A stretch of 64,000 nucleotides of DNA from Shewanella amazonensis SB2B (GCF_000015245.1 NC_008700.1:3918501-3982500); one strand, 5' to 3'; shown: positions 16,732-26,044, counted from the first letter of the stretch. A program made the numbers and translations. The notes: a model not told the origin generated them from the sequence alone.

Positions 16732-17344
16732 ATTCCCACTAAACGCCCTGTGTTGGCGCTAAACACCCGAATTTCGGGTTGGCTACCGCACCGGCACTTG
16801 CAGCCTTAGCGCGTCCTGACCAACTGGCTTGGGTTAGAAGCTGTTTTTAAAAAATCCAACGAAAACAACAGCAAGTTAGCAGCTTGGGCGGTGGCAAATC
16901 TGGGCATAGGTCAAGTTTTGTGCAGTACCTTCTGTTTAATGCTGCTTAATGCTGCTTAATGACCTACGGGTGCCACAGGGCCTTGTGCGAACTTGGCCTT
17001 ATGAGATGAGGGAGAGGCTGAAGGGTGAGCGGGCTTTTAGCTTAATTGGCGCTTGTGTCGCGAACGTGGCTGGCGCTGTCCCTGCTTTGCTGGCCTTGCC
17101 TGTGAAGGCGTGGCTGAGCGGTTCTTCCCTGATCTACATGGTGGTACCGTTTACCGTTTACCGTTTACCGTTTACCGCGTGCTTAATAACCACTGTAATT
17201 CATCATCTTAGGGTTAAAAAGTCTTGCCAGTAACAGATTTACCCAAGGTACAACAAAGGTTGATGGGGAGCAAGGCGCTGTAGCTGCTTTGGGCGCGGCA
17301 CACTCAACGCCAGTTGGCTCCCGTTGATTATTGGCGTGGGCCAG
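16732..17344. other. Noncoding region with small hairpins and short tandem repeats
   Basis: No supported gene. It contains hairpins CGCC..GGCG (16744-16758) and ACCCGAA/TTCGGGT (16765-16779), a TGCTGCTTAA decamer repeated 2-3 times (16937-16962) and the heptamer array at 17145. The open frames here show no family features. It is probably a continuation of the repeat cluster that flanks the AT-rich island. Confidence 0.5.
17145..17177 (+). repeat. TACCGTT heptamer tandem array (4.7 copies)
   Basis: A perfect array TACCGTT x4 plus TACCG. A heptamer differing at one base (TACGGTT) is repeated at 9376, so this looks like a recurring genome-specific microsatellite. Confidence 0.85.
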
Positions 17345-18490
17345 TTAGCGGCGGTGGATAAGCGTAACGGCCCAGGCCGCGACGGCGCAGCCAAGCAGCA
17401 CCCAGCCAAGGTGCTCTATTAACCCGGCCAGTGCCAGGCCAGCGCCGATAAGCAGGTAGTACATCAGGCCAAGCAGGGCACCGGCACTGCCTGCATACAT
17501 CTTATAGTCACTCAGGGCCATACTCAGCACATTGGGGATAGCCACCCCGAATGCCATCACCACCAGGCACATAGGCAGCACAAACCAGACACTGCCCTGC
17601 AGCAGGCACAGGGAAACAGCGCCCAACAGCAGCAGGGTTGCCGCCCCGAGAAGCCGTCGCTGTAGACTGACCTCATTGGCAATCAGCCTGCTATTGAGAT
17701 AACTGCCGACGCAGGAACCCAGCCCCAGCAGCAGGCCGCTGTAACCGAACACCTCCGGGGTCAACCCCAACCGGGCAAAGGCAAATCCGCCCAATTGGTA
17801 ATAGCTGAACAAGCCGATGTTATAGATGGCGACCAGCAGCGCCGAGCGCCAGATGTGCCAATCTGCCAACATTCGCTTTGCCAGCGCCGATAACGGAAAC
17901 GACTGATTCGTGCCCTGAGTCCGGGTAACAGTTTCGGGAAACGTCTCCGGTAAAAAACGCACACAGCAGCCAAGCAGTACCAGTGCCATGAATAACAGCA
18001 ACGTAAACACCGCGCCATGGCCACCGAGCAGCACCAATTGGCCGCCGGTAAACATACCTATGACGGGACTCAGGGCGATGCCGAGCCCCATCAGGCTGAA
18101 TACCTTGCCCAGCGCATCCCCATCAAAGCTGTCCCGCAGCATGGTTTGGGTCACAATGGAGCCAACGGCAATCCCAAAGGCGCTGCAGGCTCTGGCCAGC
18201 ATGAGCACGGCGAAACTGTCGGTTTGCAATGCAACCAACGCCGAGATGCCATAGACACTCAGCCCCAACAACATGGTCGGCCGTCGGCCCCAGGCATCGG
18301 CCACTATGCCCCATACCGCGACCCCGAGGGCAAAGGCAATAAAGTAAATCGACAGAGTCTGTGATGCCTCGGTATCAGAGACAGCAAACGCCTGCGAAAT
18401 CGACACCAATGCCGGGCTGTAAAGGGTTTCTACTATTTGTGGAAACATCAATAACAGCAGCATCAGCCACAAAGAAGGTTTAGTTTTCAT
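17345..18490 (-). CDS. MFS multidrug efflux transporter (Bcr/CflA-EmrD type)
   Basis: The 381-residue protein has 12 predicted membrane helices. It begins MKTKPSLWLMLLLLMFPQIVETLYSPALVSISQAFAVSDTEASQTLSIYF, the usual first helix and loop of DHA1 drug/H+ antiporters, then has WGIVADAWGRRPTMLLGL (motif A) and RACSAFGIAVGSIVTQTMLRD. ATG 18490 is preferred to GTG 18502 because AGGGTGG then has normal spacing. The AraC-type gene on the opposite strand starts 100 bp away and probably controls this transporter. The substrate is unknown. Confidence 0.88.
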   Translation of the reverse strand: MKTKPSLWLMLLLLMFPQIVETLYSPALVSISQAFAVSDTEASQTLSIYFIAFALGVAVWGIVADAWGRRPTMLLGLSVYGISALVALQTDSFAVLMLARACSAFGIAVGSIVTQTMLRDSFDGDALGKVFSLMGLGIALSPVIGMFTGGQLVLLGGHGAVFTLLLFMALVLLGCCVRFLPETFPETVTRTQGTNQSFPLSALAKRMLADWHIWRSALLVAIYNIGLFSYYQLGGFAFARLGLTPEVFGYSGLLLGLGSCVGSYLNSRLIANEVSLQRRLLGAATLLLLGAVSLCLLQGSVWFVLPMCLVVMAFGVAIPNVLSMALSDYKMYAGSAGALLGLMYYLLIGAGLALAGLIEHLGWVLLGCAVAAWAVTLIHRR

Positions 18491-18589
18491 CCAATCTGCC
18501 ACCCTGACTTACGTTTGCGGGCAGTGTAGACTTAATTCACCACAGCCAATTATCAACATTCAGACCAAAAACATTTAAATAAGGACACA

Positions 18590-19357
18590 ATGGCGATTTT
18601 GCAGCTGGGCATGGCCTTCGATGCCGACGCCTTCTCGGCCAGCGTCATCGGTATCGCGGCCGATGTAGGCTCACACGACTCGGGCGTTCATCGTCATGGC
18701 AAGGGGCAACTGCTTTATGCGCCCCAGGGCTGCATCACTTTTGCATGGGAAGATGCTATCGGTATCCTGCCGCCCACCAAGGCGGTGTGGATCCCGCCTC
18801 ACACCCCCCATAGGGCGGTGATGACCAATGTAGTCGCCTACCGTTCACTTTATTTCGACTGCAGTCGCATCGTGGCCCCAGCAAGCGTCACCATGGTGGA
18901 CGTCAACCCTCTGCTGAAGGCGCTGATAGATAAGATGGCGTTCTGGCCATGGGATACTCCCGAGGCCAGTATGACCCACAGCTGCGCCCTGTTTTGGGAA
19001 GAATTTTATGCCGCCAGGTGCCATTCGTTTCGGCTGACCATTCCGGTAGATCGCCGTTTTCATGGCTTTCGCCAGCAGCTGTTCAGGCCCGAATTCCTCC
19101 CCCCAGATATCGATTCTTTGGCAGCGACGATTGGTGCCAGCACCAAGACGGTTACCCGTTTGTTCAAAAGAGATACAGGCATGTCGTATCAGGAATGGCG
19201 CCAGCAGTGGCGCCTGCTCAAGGCCATCGAATTATTGTCCGGCGCCCTGCCGGTGAGCGAAGTTGGTTTTAGGTTGGGTTTCTCATCCGACAGCGCTTTT
19301 ATTGCATTTTTCAGGAAACAAACCGGAAAAACACCAAGACATTTCATGCAGGGATAA
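18590..19357 (+). CDS. AraC family regulator with cupin sensor
   Basis: In this 255-residue protein residues 1-110 form an AraC-type cupin (HRHGKGQLLYAPQG, VWIPPHTPHRAVM). Residues 150-255 carry two helix-turn-helix units (LAATIGASTKTVTRLFKRDTGMSYQEWRQQWRL and VSEVGFRLGFSSDSAFIAFFRKQTGKTPRHFM). This N-terminal cupin layout is common in regulators of neighbouring MFS exporters. AAGGA lies 5 nt before ATG 18590. It is divergent from the MFS gene and most likely its ligand-dependent regulator. Confidence 0.92.
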   Translation: MAILQLGMAFDADAFSASVIGIAADVGSHDSGVHRHGKGQLLYAPQGCITFAWEDAIGILPPTKAVWIPPHTPHRAVMTNVVAYRSLYFDCSRIVAPASVTMVDVNPLLKALIDKMAFWPWDTPEASMTHSCALFWEEFYAARCHSFRLTIPVDRRFHGFRQQLFRPEFLPPDIDSLAATIGASTKTVTRLFKRDTGMSYQEWRQQWRLLKAIELLSGALPVSEVGFRLGFSSDSAFIAFFRKQTGKTPRHFMQG

Positions 19358-19712
19358 TCTGGACAGTAAGCAGACTGGCAGCCCTTGCTTTGTTGGCGCC
19401 GCTTGCTGCTGGCAAGGTGATTCAACGTGTAACCGCCATCGATTTCACCGGCGCGGGCTGAACAATGGCCGCCTGTGACCAGGGGATGGGGCTTAATGCA
19501 CACTCTTGCGACAATTTCTTTCTTTGCCGGGTTTATGGTCGGGGCCGGGCGGCATGTCAGGCGGGGCGCTGAGTCCGGGCGGTTTGGATGCAACGGATGC
19601 CCCGGATTTTTGGGGTTAATAACCCTGGAAAGGCTTAAAAATCAGGCCTGAATATGCTGTCGACTACGACTATAATGGTGAGGATAAAAACCGGATATCC
19701 GAGCGGGGTCAT
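19358..19712. other. Intergenic region without a supported gene
   Basis: GC-rich, with several short open frames on both strands but no ribosome binding site or family motif. The segment 19630-19712 is in frame with the next gene, so an N-terminal extension from a rare start codon cannot be excluded. Confidence 0.4.
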
Positions 19713-20792
19713 TTGGAATACTCAGATAACTATCAGAAAACCTATGTAGAGGGCCTGTGGCAGTCATTGCTGTTACTGACTCTGGTGGGTTTGCCCCTCT
19801 CGGCCATGCGTGCCTTCGAGTTTCAGCAATTTGTTGAACCCTGTGTGCACCTGGTGCTGGCAATGATGGTGCTTGTGCTGAACCGCTATAAGGCGTCGTT
19901 CAAGCTCACACACCAGGTGCTGGTGGTGGCCTTTATCATGGCCCTGGTGGGGATAGTCGGCCTGACGCGTTATGGGCTCTTCAGTGCCGGGTTGATCTGG
20001 TTGCTGTTTTCCGCTTTGAGTATGACCTTTTTTTTCCCCCGCCTCGCACGCAAACTGATTATCGCCTTTGTTTGCACGGCACTGTTCTTCGCCCTGGCCC
20101 ATTCCCGGCAGTGGTTTGACATCACCAGGACTGTCAGCCCGGAGAACGCCGCCAGAAGCATTGTGGTGTGGTTGTCGGTCATACTGCCATTTGCAATTTT
20201 GTTGTATTCCTTTTCCAAAGCCGTGGGTGATGCCTATAAAGAAATGCGCCAGGATAAGCTCAATCTTGGCATTAGAAACAAAGAATTACACAGCAAGGCC
20301 CACACGGACACCCTAACTGAGCTCCCCAACAGGGCCTTTTTTTACCAACAACTGTTACAGAAAACCCAGCAACCGGGGCTGGCAAACGCCGGCTTGGCGC
20401 TACTGTTTATCGACCTGGATGGATTTAAAGCGATTAACGACACCTGGGGGCACGAGGCAGGCGACACAGTACTGCGTATTACCGCCTGGCGCATGCAGCA
20501 TCGGCTGCGCGACTCTGACATTATTTGCCGTCTTGGGGGTGATGAGTTTGTGCTGCTGTGTAACAACATTAGTTCAAAAGCGGCTTTGGCGAGTTTCGCC
20601 GAGCAAATCAATGTCACTGTGACTGCGTCTATCGATTTGCCCGAAACGCTGGTGAATTTGTCCTGCAGCATCGGCGGCGTATTGCTCCCCGAAGATGGCA
20701 GCGATATCGATGCCCTGCTTTCTCTGGCAGACAAGCGTATGTACAGGGCCAAAAAGGCCGGGAAAAACCAATACTGCTTAACGGACGAGTAA
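19713..20792 (+). CDS. Membrane-bound diguanylate cyclase
   Basis: The 359-residue protein has about six membrane helices in the first ~170 residues (MASE-like sensor: LLLLTLVGLPLSAMRAF, HLVLAMMVLVL, VLVVAFIMALVGIVGL, LIWLLFSALSMTFFFP, IIAFVCTALFFALA, VWLSVILPFAILLYSF). A GGDEF domain follows with DTLTELPNRAFF, LLFIDLDGFKAIND and an intact LGGDEFVLL. It should make c-di-GMP. No inhibitory RxxD was noticed at the usual place. The start is TTG 19713, since no in-frame ATG exists upstream; its ribosome binding site is weak, so the start is uncertain. It is convergent with the SIMPL gene, 12 bp away. Confidence 0.9.
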   Translation: MEYSDNYQKTYVEGLWQSLLLLTLVGLPLSAMRAFEFQQFVEPCVHLVLAMMVLVLNRYKASFKLTHQVLVVAFIMALVGIVGLTRYGLFSAGLIWLLFSALSMTFFFPRLARKLIIAFVCTALFFALAHSRQWFDITRTVSPENAARSIVVWLSVILPFAILLYSFSKAVGDAYKEMRQDKLNLGIRNKELHSKAHTDTLTELPNRAFFYQQLLQKTQQPGLANAGLALLFIDLDGFKAINDTWGHEAGDTVLRITAWRMQHRLRDSDIICRLGGDEFVLLCNNISSKAALASFAEQINVTVTASIDLPETLVNLSCSIGGVLLPEDGSDIDALLSLADKRMYRAKKAGKNQYCLTDE

Positions 20793-20804
20793 CCCGGCAA
20801 GTGA

Positions 20805-21533
20805 CTATTGGTTCACCTCGAGGTCAAATACCACACCGACAGAGGCCGAAAACACCATGTTTTCCTGCAGGTATTTTCCCGTAACACGGGGCTTTGCCAG
20901 TCTGGAACCTGTTACCTCTATGCGCTCTATGCCACTGTTGGCGCCATAGCGGCCATAACTGCCATCCTCGGCAGAGCCAATACTGTAGACGCTGCCAAGT
21001 GTTGCCCCAAACGCGCTGGCCAGCATACGCCCTTTTTCTGTTGCATTGGCAACGGCCAAAGCACTGGCCTCATTCTTGAGCTCGACTTCTTTTGACGATT
21101 TAAGCTCTACCCGATCTATTTCATCAATCTTCACACTGAGAGCGAAATCCATCAATGCATTAAGGTTATCCAGTTTATTCAGGGTTATCGTTAAATTGCG
21201 GCTGGCACGGTAACCATCCAGCACGCGCTTGTTGTTGTCGCCGTAGGAATAAACTGGTGCCGTGGCGATGCTGGATGCAGAGACATTTTTCTCATCCACC
21301 TTAAATTTGCCAAGGCCCGCCAGCAGCTTGTTGACTCTATCATCGACATCCGTCTTGGCCTCGGCACTGCTGCCTTTTAAGCTTTCAACTTCGAGGTGGA
21401 TCACAGCAATATCCGGTGTGGCACTGATCTGCGCATTGCCGACCACAGCTATGTGGCGGTTGTTAGGCAAACTATTGTTTGCATGTGATAGAGCAGAAAA
21501 AGCCACCAATGCTAACAAACAGAAATACTTCAT
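20805..21533 (-). CDS. SIMPL (DUF541) domain periplasmic protein
   Basis: The 242-residue protein has a signal peptide MKYFCLLALVAFSALSHA and one SIMPL domain: HIAVVGNAQISATPDIAVIHLEVESLKGSSAEAKTDVDDRVNKLLAGL, and RNLTITLNKLDNLNALMDFAL. Relatives such as YggE are periplasmic or outer-membrane proteins linked to oxidative-stress protection; the biochemical role is not established. ATG 21533 is chosen over upstream frames because GGAGG lies 7 nt before it. Confidence 0.88.
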   Translation of the reverse strand: MKYFCLLALVAFSALSHANNSLPNNRHIAVVGNAQISATPDIAVIHLEVESLKGSSAEAKTDVDDRVNKLLAGLGKFKVDEKNVSASSIATAPVYSYGDNNKRVLDGYRASRNLTITLNKLDNLNALMDFALSVKIDEIDRVELKSSKEVELKNEASALAVANATEKGRMLASAFGATLGSVYSIGSAEDGSYGRYGANSGIERIEVTGSRLAKPRVTGKYLQENMVFSASVGVVFDLEVNQ

Positions 21534-21677
21534 AAAACCTCCATGTAGACATCCCATCAATGTAACCTAATTCACCACTGCGACGATAGCACCCAGACCC
21601 GCTCAACGTGGCCGCAGGAACACCACCGAGATTGAAGCTAGCACCGTACTCATCCCCGTCCGACACTGCTGAGGGTG

Positions 21678-21770
21678 TTATTGAAAATGGCGTAGCGAGG
21701 CATGGATGCCGAAGCAGCGACAGTCGAATCAGGGATGAGCGTCTGTCGCGTTAGTCAATTTTCAATATAA
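21678..21770 (+). repeat. Dispersed structured repeat, conserved-loop module (copy B)
   Basis: The outer arms TTATTGAAAAT (21678) and ATTTTCAATATAA (ending 21770) are complementary with a small bulge. The small hairpin is 21699-21710 (GGCAT/ATGCC). The inner stem 21717-21723 with 21743-21749 (GCGACAG/CTGTCGC) encloses the conserved loop. Compared with 16510, the core is highly similar but two stems carry compensatory changes and the outer arms are wholly different. Confidence 0.78.
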
Positions 21771-21792
21771 GACCGAAGAGTTTTCAGTGTCG

Positions 21793-21892
21793 GTTGGGGC
21801 GCCCTTTGGAGTGCAGAGGGCTTTGGGCGCGCAAAGCCTTCTGCCCAGGTGAAGCCTGGAAGGCTTCGACCTTCCGTCGCTTGCAAAGCGAC
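21793..21892 (+). repeat. Dispersed structured repeat, three-hairpin module (copy B)
   Basis: H1 21813-21844 (13-bp stem, 6-nt loop), H2 21851-21867 (17 nt) and H3 21876-21892 (17 nt). About 80% identical over its full 100 nt to the minus strand of 12999-12900, with identical hairpin lengths. It follows the conserved-loop module by 22 nt. It lies in the ~490-bp gap between the SIMPL and DUF3300 genes, which otherwise holds no gene. Confidence 0.75.
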
Positions 21893-22024
21893 AAAACCCG
21901 CAGGGTTTTACAAAAAAAGTACATTCTGCACTCAGAATACACTCTTCAGCCTTCGTTCATCTTCGGCCATGTAGCCTGTAATCAAACTGGCATCATGCCC
22001 GTGTGAAACAATCAAGGAGGCCCT

Positions 22025-23476
22025 ATGAACAGGTCTATCAGAATACAACTTGTGTCGGCCCTGATGTGTTTGCCCCTGTTTTCCGGCTGCACCTCGGTGG
22101 CCCAGGCTGAGCCGAGTGAATACAGCAGCAGTATCCGCGCCGAGCGCTTCAGCGAAGCTGAGCTGGCACGGCTGCTGGCACCCATTGCCCTTTACCCAGA
22201 TACCCTGCTGACCCATATCCTGATTGCCTCCAGCTATCCGCTGGAAGTGGTGGAAGCCCAACGCTGGCGCGAGAAAAATCGCAAGCTTGGCGATAAGAAG
22301 CTGATGGATAAGGCCGAGAAGCAGGGCTGGGATCCCAGCGTCACCGCGCTGATTGCCTTCCCCAATGTGCTGGAGCGCATGAGTGATGACCTCAACTGGA
22401 CACGGGATCTGGGGGATGCCTTCCTCGCCGATGAAGAGGCGGTGCTGGACAGCATACAGATGCTGCGCCGGGAGGCCGACCGCGCCGGTAATCTGGACGG
22501 CGGCGATAATCTGGTGGTGAAACGCCAGCCGACGCAAATCATTATCGAGTCGCCCAGCCCTGAAATCATCTATGTGCCTTACTACGACCCACGCGTGGTG
22601 TATGGTCACTGGCGCTGGAACCGCTATCCACCTGTGTACTGGGCGCCCTTCCCCGGCTATGTGAGCTACCATCGTCACTTTGGCTGGCATTCGGGTATCA
22701 GCATCTCCTTTAACTTTTACTTTTCCAATTTCCATTGGTACGACAGACACGTGATAGTGCATCACCATCATCACTATCGCCGCCCACCGGAGCCAAGGTA
22801 CGCCATCAGCCAGGGCGCCCAGCGCTGGCGCCATGACCCGGGCCATCGCCACGGTGTGGCCTACCGCAGCGCCGATGTCCGTCAGCGCTTTAATGTGAGC
22901 ACGCCCAGCCGGATTGAGCGCGACCACAGACGCCATGATGAGTACAGCCGCGTTGTGTCGCAGCAGCACAATCCACAGGTACGCTCACGTGAGCTCAGCC
23001 AAAGCCGCGAGCAGGAGTTCAAGGCCCGTATGAACAGCAGCGAACGCCGCTTTGAAAACAATGGCAACAGTTCCCGTGAACGGGACGTGGGCAATAGCTC
23101 CCGCGAGCGGGACATGGGCCATCAATCCCATGACCGTGAGTTGCGTCAGCAGCTGAACAGCCGTGAGCGGGCAGACAGCCGTGAGCGCATGGACAATCGT
23201 GAACGCATGGAGAGCCGTGAGCGCAGCCAGCCGCAACAGCGTGGATTCGAGCAGCGCGAACCGCAGCGCGAGCGCCAGCAGTTCCAGGAGCGTCAACGTG
23301 ATGCTCAGCCAGCCCAGCCACGGGAGCAACAAGTCCAGCGTGAACGCCAGCGCGAGGCGCAGCACGATGCCCGCCAGCAACGTCAACAGCCCCGCGAGCA
23401 TCAGCAGCCCCAGCGGGAACGCCCTCAGCCACAGCGCGAGCGTCACAACGACCATCCCCGCGAGCGCAACCTCTAA
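22025..23476 (+). CDS. DUF3300 lipoprotein with long QRE-rich tail
   Basis: The 483-residue protein has a lipoprotein signal peptide with lipobox LFSGC near residue 20. The DUF3300 domain follows (about 35-200: ELARLLAPIALYPDTLLTHILIASSYPLEVVEAQRW, IIYVPYYDPRVVYG), then a His/Trp/Tyr-rich stretch (VIVHHHHHYRRP). The last ~200 residues are a low-complexity tail of SRER, QPQRE and EQREPQRE units. Function is unknown; DUF3300 proteins are thought to be envelope-located. An AAGGAGG-type site precedes ATG 22025. The tail's repeats could vary in number between strains. Confidence 0.85.
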   Translation: MNRSIRIQLVSALMCLPLFSGCTSVAQAEPSEYSSSIRAERFSEAELARLLAPIALYPDTLLTHILIASSYPLEVVEAQRWREKNRKLGDKKLMDKAEKQGWDPSVTALIAFPNVLERMSDDLNWTRDLGDAFLADEEAVLDSIQMLRREADRAGNLDGGDNLVVKRQPTQIIIESPSPEIIYVPYYDPRVVYGHWRWNRYPPVYWAPFPGYVSYHRHFGWHSGISISFNFYFSNFHWYDRHVIVHHHHHYRRPPEPRYAISQGAQRWRHDPGHRHGVAYRSADVRQRFNVSTPSRIERDHRRHDEYSRVVSQQHNPQVRSRELSQSREQEFKARMNSSERRFENNGNSSRERDVGNSSRERDMGHQSHDRELRQQLNSRERADSRERMDNRERMESRERSQPQQRGFEQREPQRERQQFQERQRDAQPAQPREQQVQRERQREAQHDARQQRQQPREHQQPQRERPQPQRERHNDHPRERNL

Positions 23477-23521
23477 CCGGGCCATATCCAATTGCCAGAC
23501 CACTGAAAATATGCCAAAAAC

Positions 23522-23548
23522 AAAGACCGGCCCTGCCGGTCTTTTTTT
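23522..23548 (+). terminator. Rho-independent terminator after the DUF3300 gene
   Basis: AAAGACCGGC, loop CCT, GCCGGTCTTT then a T run: a strong 10-bp stem. Confidence 0.9.
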
Positions 23549-23636
23549 ATTGCTTACGTTTTGCACTCAAGCCTTTAAGCACCATGCTGACAAAGGCAAA
23601 ACCGCGAATGGAGCCGCATCAGCTAGGGAGCACATT

Positions 23637-24272
23637 ATGTCAGGCCACATCAGCGCCGCCGAAACCGCGCAAACCGTTACCACCTTCGACAAACATGCCA
23701 GGGCCTACAAAGACGCCTTTGTGGCACTGCCAGCTTACCTCGCCACCTTCGATGTACTGGCCGATATGATGTGTTCTGGCCACACGCGCTTGTTGGATTT
23801 AGCCTGCGGCCCGGGTACCTTGAGCCTGCATCTCAAGTCACGTTTCCCCCACCTTGCCATCACGGGTACCGACTTATCGCCACGTATGCTGTCGCTGGCC
23901 AAAGCCGCGCTGCCCGATGGCGAGTTCCATTGTCTTGATCTTCGCGATACCTCACGGCTTGCGGGCGAGTTTGACGTAATTGCCTGTGCCTTTGGTTTGC
24001 CTTATCTCGATAGCCAAAGCGCCGCGCAGTTGTTACAGGACTGCGCCGCCAAACTGGCGAAGGGAGGCCTTATGTATCTGAGTTTTATCGAGTGCGACAC
24101 CACTCCCCACAGCCAAACCAACAGCCACGGCGACAGCGTGTGGCGTCAGGGCCACACTGCCGAGGGCATAGACTCGCAACTGAGTGCGCAGGGACTTAAG
24201 CCGCTGTGGCAGCATCACACAGTAACCCGCGGCGAAACCGAGCACTTTGTAATCGCCATTAAAGGCGAATAA
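23637..24272 (+). CDS. Class I SAM-dependent methyltransferase
   Basis: The 211-residue protein has motif I LLDLACGPGTLSLHL (near 57-71), ITGTDLSPRMLSLAKAAL (motif II) and FDVIACAFGLPYLDSQSAAQLLQDCAAKLAKGGLMYLSFIE (motifs post-I to III). The fold is typical of small-molecule methyltransferases; the substrate is not evident. The open frame extends upstream through the DUF3300 tail, but ATG 23637 with AGGGAG before it, just after a terminator, is the sensible start. It is a single gene closed by a bidirectional terminator. Confidence 0.88.
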   Translation: MSGHISAAETAQTVTTFDKHARAYKDAFVALPAYLATFDVLADMMCSGHTRLLDLACGPGTLSLHLKSRFPHLAITGTDLSPRMLSLAKAALPDGEFHCLDLRDTSRLAGEFDVIACAFGLPYLDSQSAAQLLQDCAAKLAKGGLMYLSFIECDTTPHSQTNSHGDSVWRQGHTAEGIDSQLSAQGLKPLWQHHTVTRGETEHFVIAIKGE

Positions 24273-24300
24273 AAAAAGCCGGTCGGTGACCGGCATTTTT
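24271..24300. terminator. Bidirectional terminator, methyltransferase / subtilase genes
   Basis: GCCGGTC (24278-24284) and GACCGGC (24288-24294) with an A run before and a T run after; it serves both convergent genes. Confidence 0.9.
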
Positions 24301-24317
24301 AACTCTAAGGCTAAGGC

Positions 24318-25862
24318 TTACTTACAGTTACGGCCCTTACAGGTACCGCCTGTATTGCCGCCGCCGCTGCTCTGACCGTCGCAGCCATAGGTGGTCAGGT
24401 AATCCACGGCGTCTTTGGCTTTCACCAGACCATAACCGTAGGAATCATCACGACCGGCTACGCCCAGATCTTCGGCAGTGGCACGCAGCGCCGCACGGAT
24501 TTGGGTGTTGGAACACTGAGGGAAATGGCTCCATACCAGCGCAGCCACACCGGCTACGTGTGGGGTGGCCATGGAGGTGCCGTCGAAGTAGGCATAGTTA
24601 CCGGCGCCGATGCTGACGCTGGCGTTGCTGCCCACCTGAGCCAGCATGGCCGCGCCGTCTACGTCACTCACACCCACAGATGGGATAGAGGTGGCCACGC
24701 CGCCCATGGTGCCGTTCAGGGCACCGGATACGTTGTTGTAGATGATGGCCGCAACACCGCCGCCGTTTTCACAGGCCTGCACCTTCTCGGCGAAGGAGAT
24801 CACGCCGCGCTGGATAAGGCACACCTGACCATTGGCGTTACAGGCTGTCTCGCCGGTACCGCAGTCGGCCAACATGCCAGAGGCATCGCCAGTGGGTGAA
24901 CCTTCCATGCCTATGGCTTCATAACCTGTGCCAGCCACTGTGGTGCTGGCAACCAGAGCCGTGCCGGTTGGCACAGAAGAGAGCACGCCTACGCCAGGAC
25001 CAGAGAGTTCAACCTGGCTGGTCTTTTGGGAGAAGTCGGCAACCACCTTGTTGCTGTCGATGGCAGCAACAGATACCACAGAGTTGTAAGAGGCTGGGTA
25101 AGAGTGACGGGTGTTGCCATCGTTACCGGCAGCAGCGATAGACAGTACGCCACGGCTTTCAGCGGCGGCAAAGGCCGAGTCTTCGGTGCGGCTTGAACGG
25201 CTGCCACCCAGGCTCATGTTGATTACCTTGGCACCGGCCTGCTCACACTTGTTCAGCGCCGACACCAGAGAAGAAGAGTAGCCCCAACCATCGGCATTGA
25301 ATACCTTGATGATGTGCAGGTTGAGGTTGCCGTTGGGGTTGACACCCACCACGCCTGTGTTGTTGTTCAGGGCGGCGATGGTACCTGCCACGTGGGTACC
25401 GTGGTGATTTTCGTCGGTGAACCAGTTGCCGGTGCCGGCATCGTTGGTGCCTGTTACCTGGTTACCGGCCAGATCTTCGTGGGCCAGCTCATAACCAGAG
25501 TCGATGATACACACTGTGGTGTTGGAGGTGGCGGCGTCGCTCAGCAGATCGGCCTGCACCATGGGGATACCGTAAGGCACAACCTGACCCAGAGGATAGC
25601 GCTTGGCATCCACTTCAACGTATTCCACGTTGGGATTGTTTTCGAGGCCTTTCAGGGCCTTGGCTGGCAGGGTAAAGGCAGCGGCATTGTGGCTGCTCAG
25701 ATCCAGCGCCATCTTGCCACCCTGAGACTTCAGCTGAGCCATCACGCTCGGGCCCTTGCCTTCTTTAAACTTAACGATATAGCGCTCTTGTTCGGCAGCA
25801 TAAGCGCCAGAACAAAGCGCCAGAGTCACAGCCGCGGCCAGTGGTTTGTAAATGGATTGCAT
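24318..25862 (-). CDS. Secreted S8 subtilisin-like serine protease with PA insert
   Basis: The 514-residue preproprotease has a signal peptide (1-22) and an I9 propeptide (about 27-86: YIVKFKEGKG...NNPNVEYVEVD). The catalytic domain has Asp121 (IIDSGYELAHEDL), His154 (HHGTHVAGTIAAL) and Ser430 (GTSMATPHVAG). A protease-associated domain is inserted at about 310-400 (CLIQRGVISFAEKVQACENGGGVAAIIYNN). The tail SSGGGNTGGTCKGRNCK carries two cysteines that may form a terminal disulfide. It is similar in layout to extracellular proteases of Shewanella and Alteromonas. Single gene; type II secretion is likely but not shown. Confidence 0.93.
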   Translation of the reverse strand: MQSIYKPLAAAVTLALCSGAYAAEQERYIVKFKEGKGPSVMAQLKSQGGKMALDLSSHNAAAFTLPAKALKGLENNPNVEYVEVDAKRYPLGQVVPYGIPMVQADLLSDAATSNTTVCIIDSGYELAHEDLAGNQVTGTNDAGTGNWFTDENHHGTHVAGTIAALNNNTGVVGVNPNGNLNLHIIKVFNADGWGYSSSLVSALNKCEQAGAKVINMSLGGSRSSRTEDSAFAAAESRGVLSIAAAGNDGNTRHSYPASYNSVVSVAAIDSNKVVADFSQKTSQVELSGPGVGVLSSVPTGTALVASTTVAGTGYEAIGMEGSPTGDASGMLADCGTGETACNANGQVCLIQRGVISFAEKVQACENGGGVAAIIYNNVSGALNGTMGGVATSIPSVGVSDVDGAAMLAQVGSNASVSIGAGNYAYFDGTSMATPHVAGVAALVWSHFPQCSNTQIRAALRATAEDLGVAGRDDSYGYGLVKAKDAVDYLTTYGCDGQSSGGGNTGGTCKGRNCK

Positions 25863-26044
25863 TGCTTACTCCTGTGCATATTCAAAGCGGTCATCTGATG
25901 GAACAGTCAAACGCCATACAGACCTTGTTATTATTTTTTATTACATTTGTAACACTTTTGTATCACAAAGGCCTGTTATACGCACAATCCATGGCAAACA
26001 CAAGCGGTCGCCGACAAAGATATCGTTAAAGCGCTTACATCAGG

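Noticed and set aside
16449..16766. 105-residue minus-strand ORF with MPNFVWRKSWGFTPHPRK
   Set aside because: It lies wholly within the hairpin-rich repeat; compensatory stem changes argue for structure, not protein, and the frame is not kept in the other copies.
19189..19593. 134-residue minus-strand ORF near the AraC gene end
   Set aside because: It is partly antisense to the AraC helix-turn-helix region and has no family features.
23163..23636. Upstream extension of the methyltransferase ORF
   Set aside because: It overlaps the DUF3300 coding tail in another frame and runs through a terminator; ATG 23637 has its own ribosome site.
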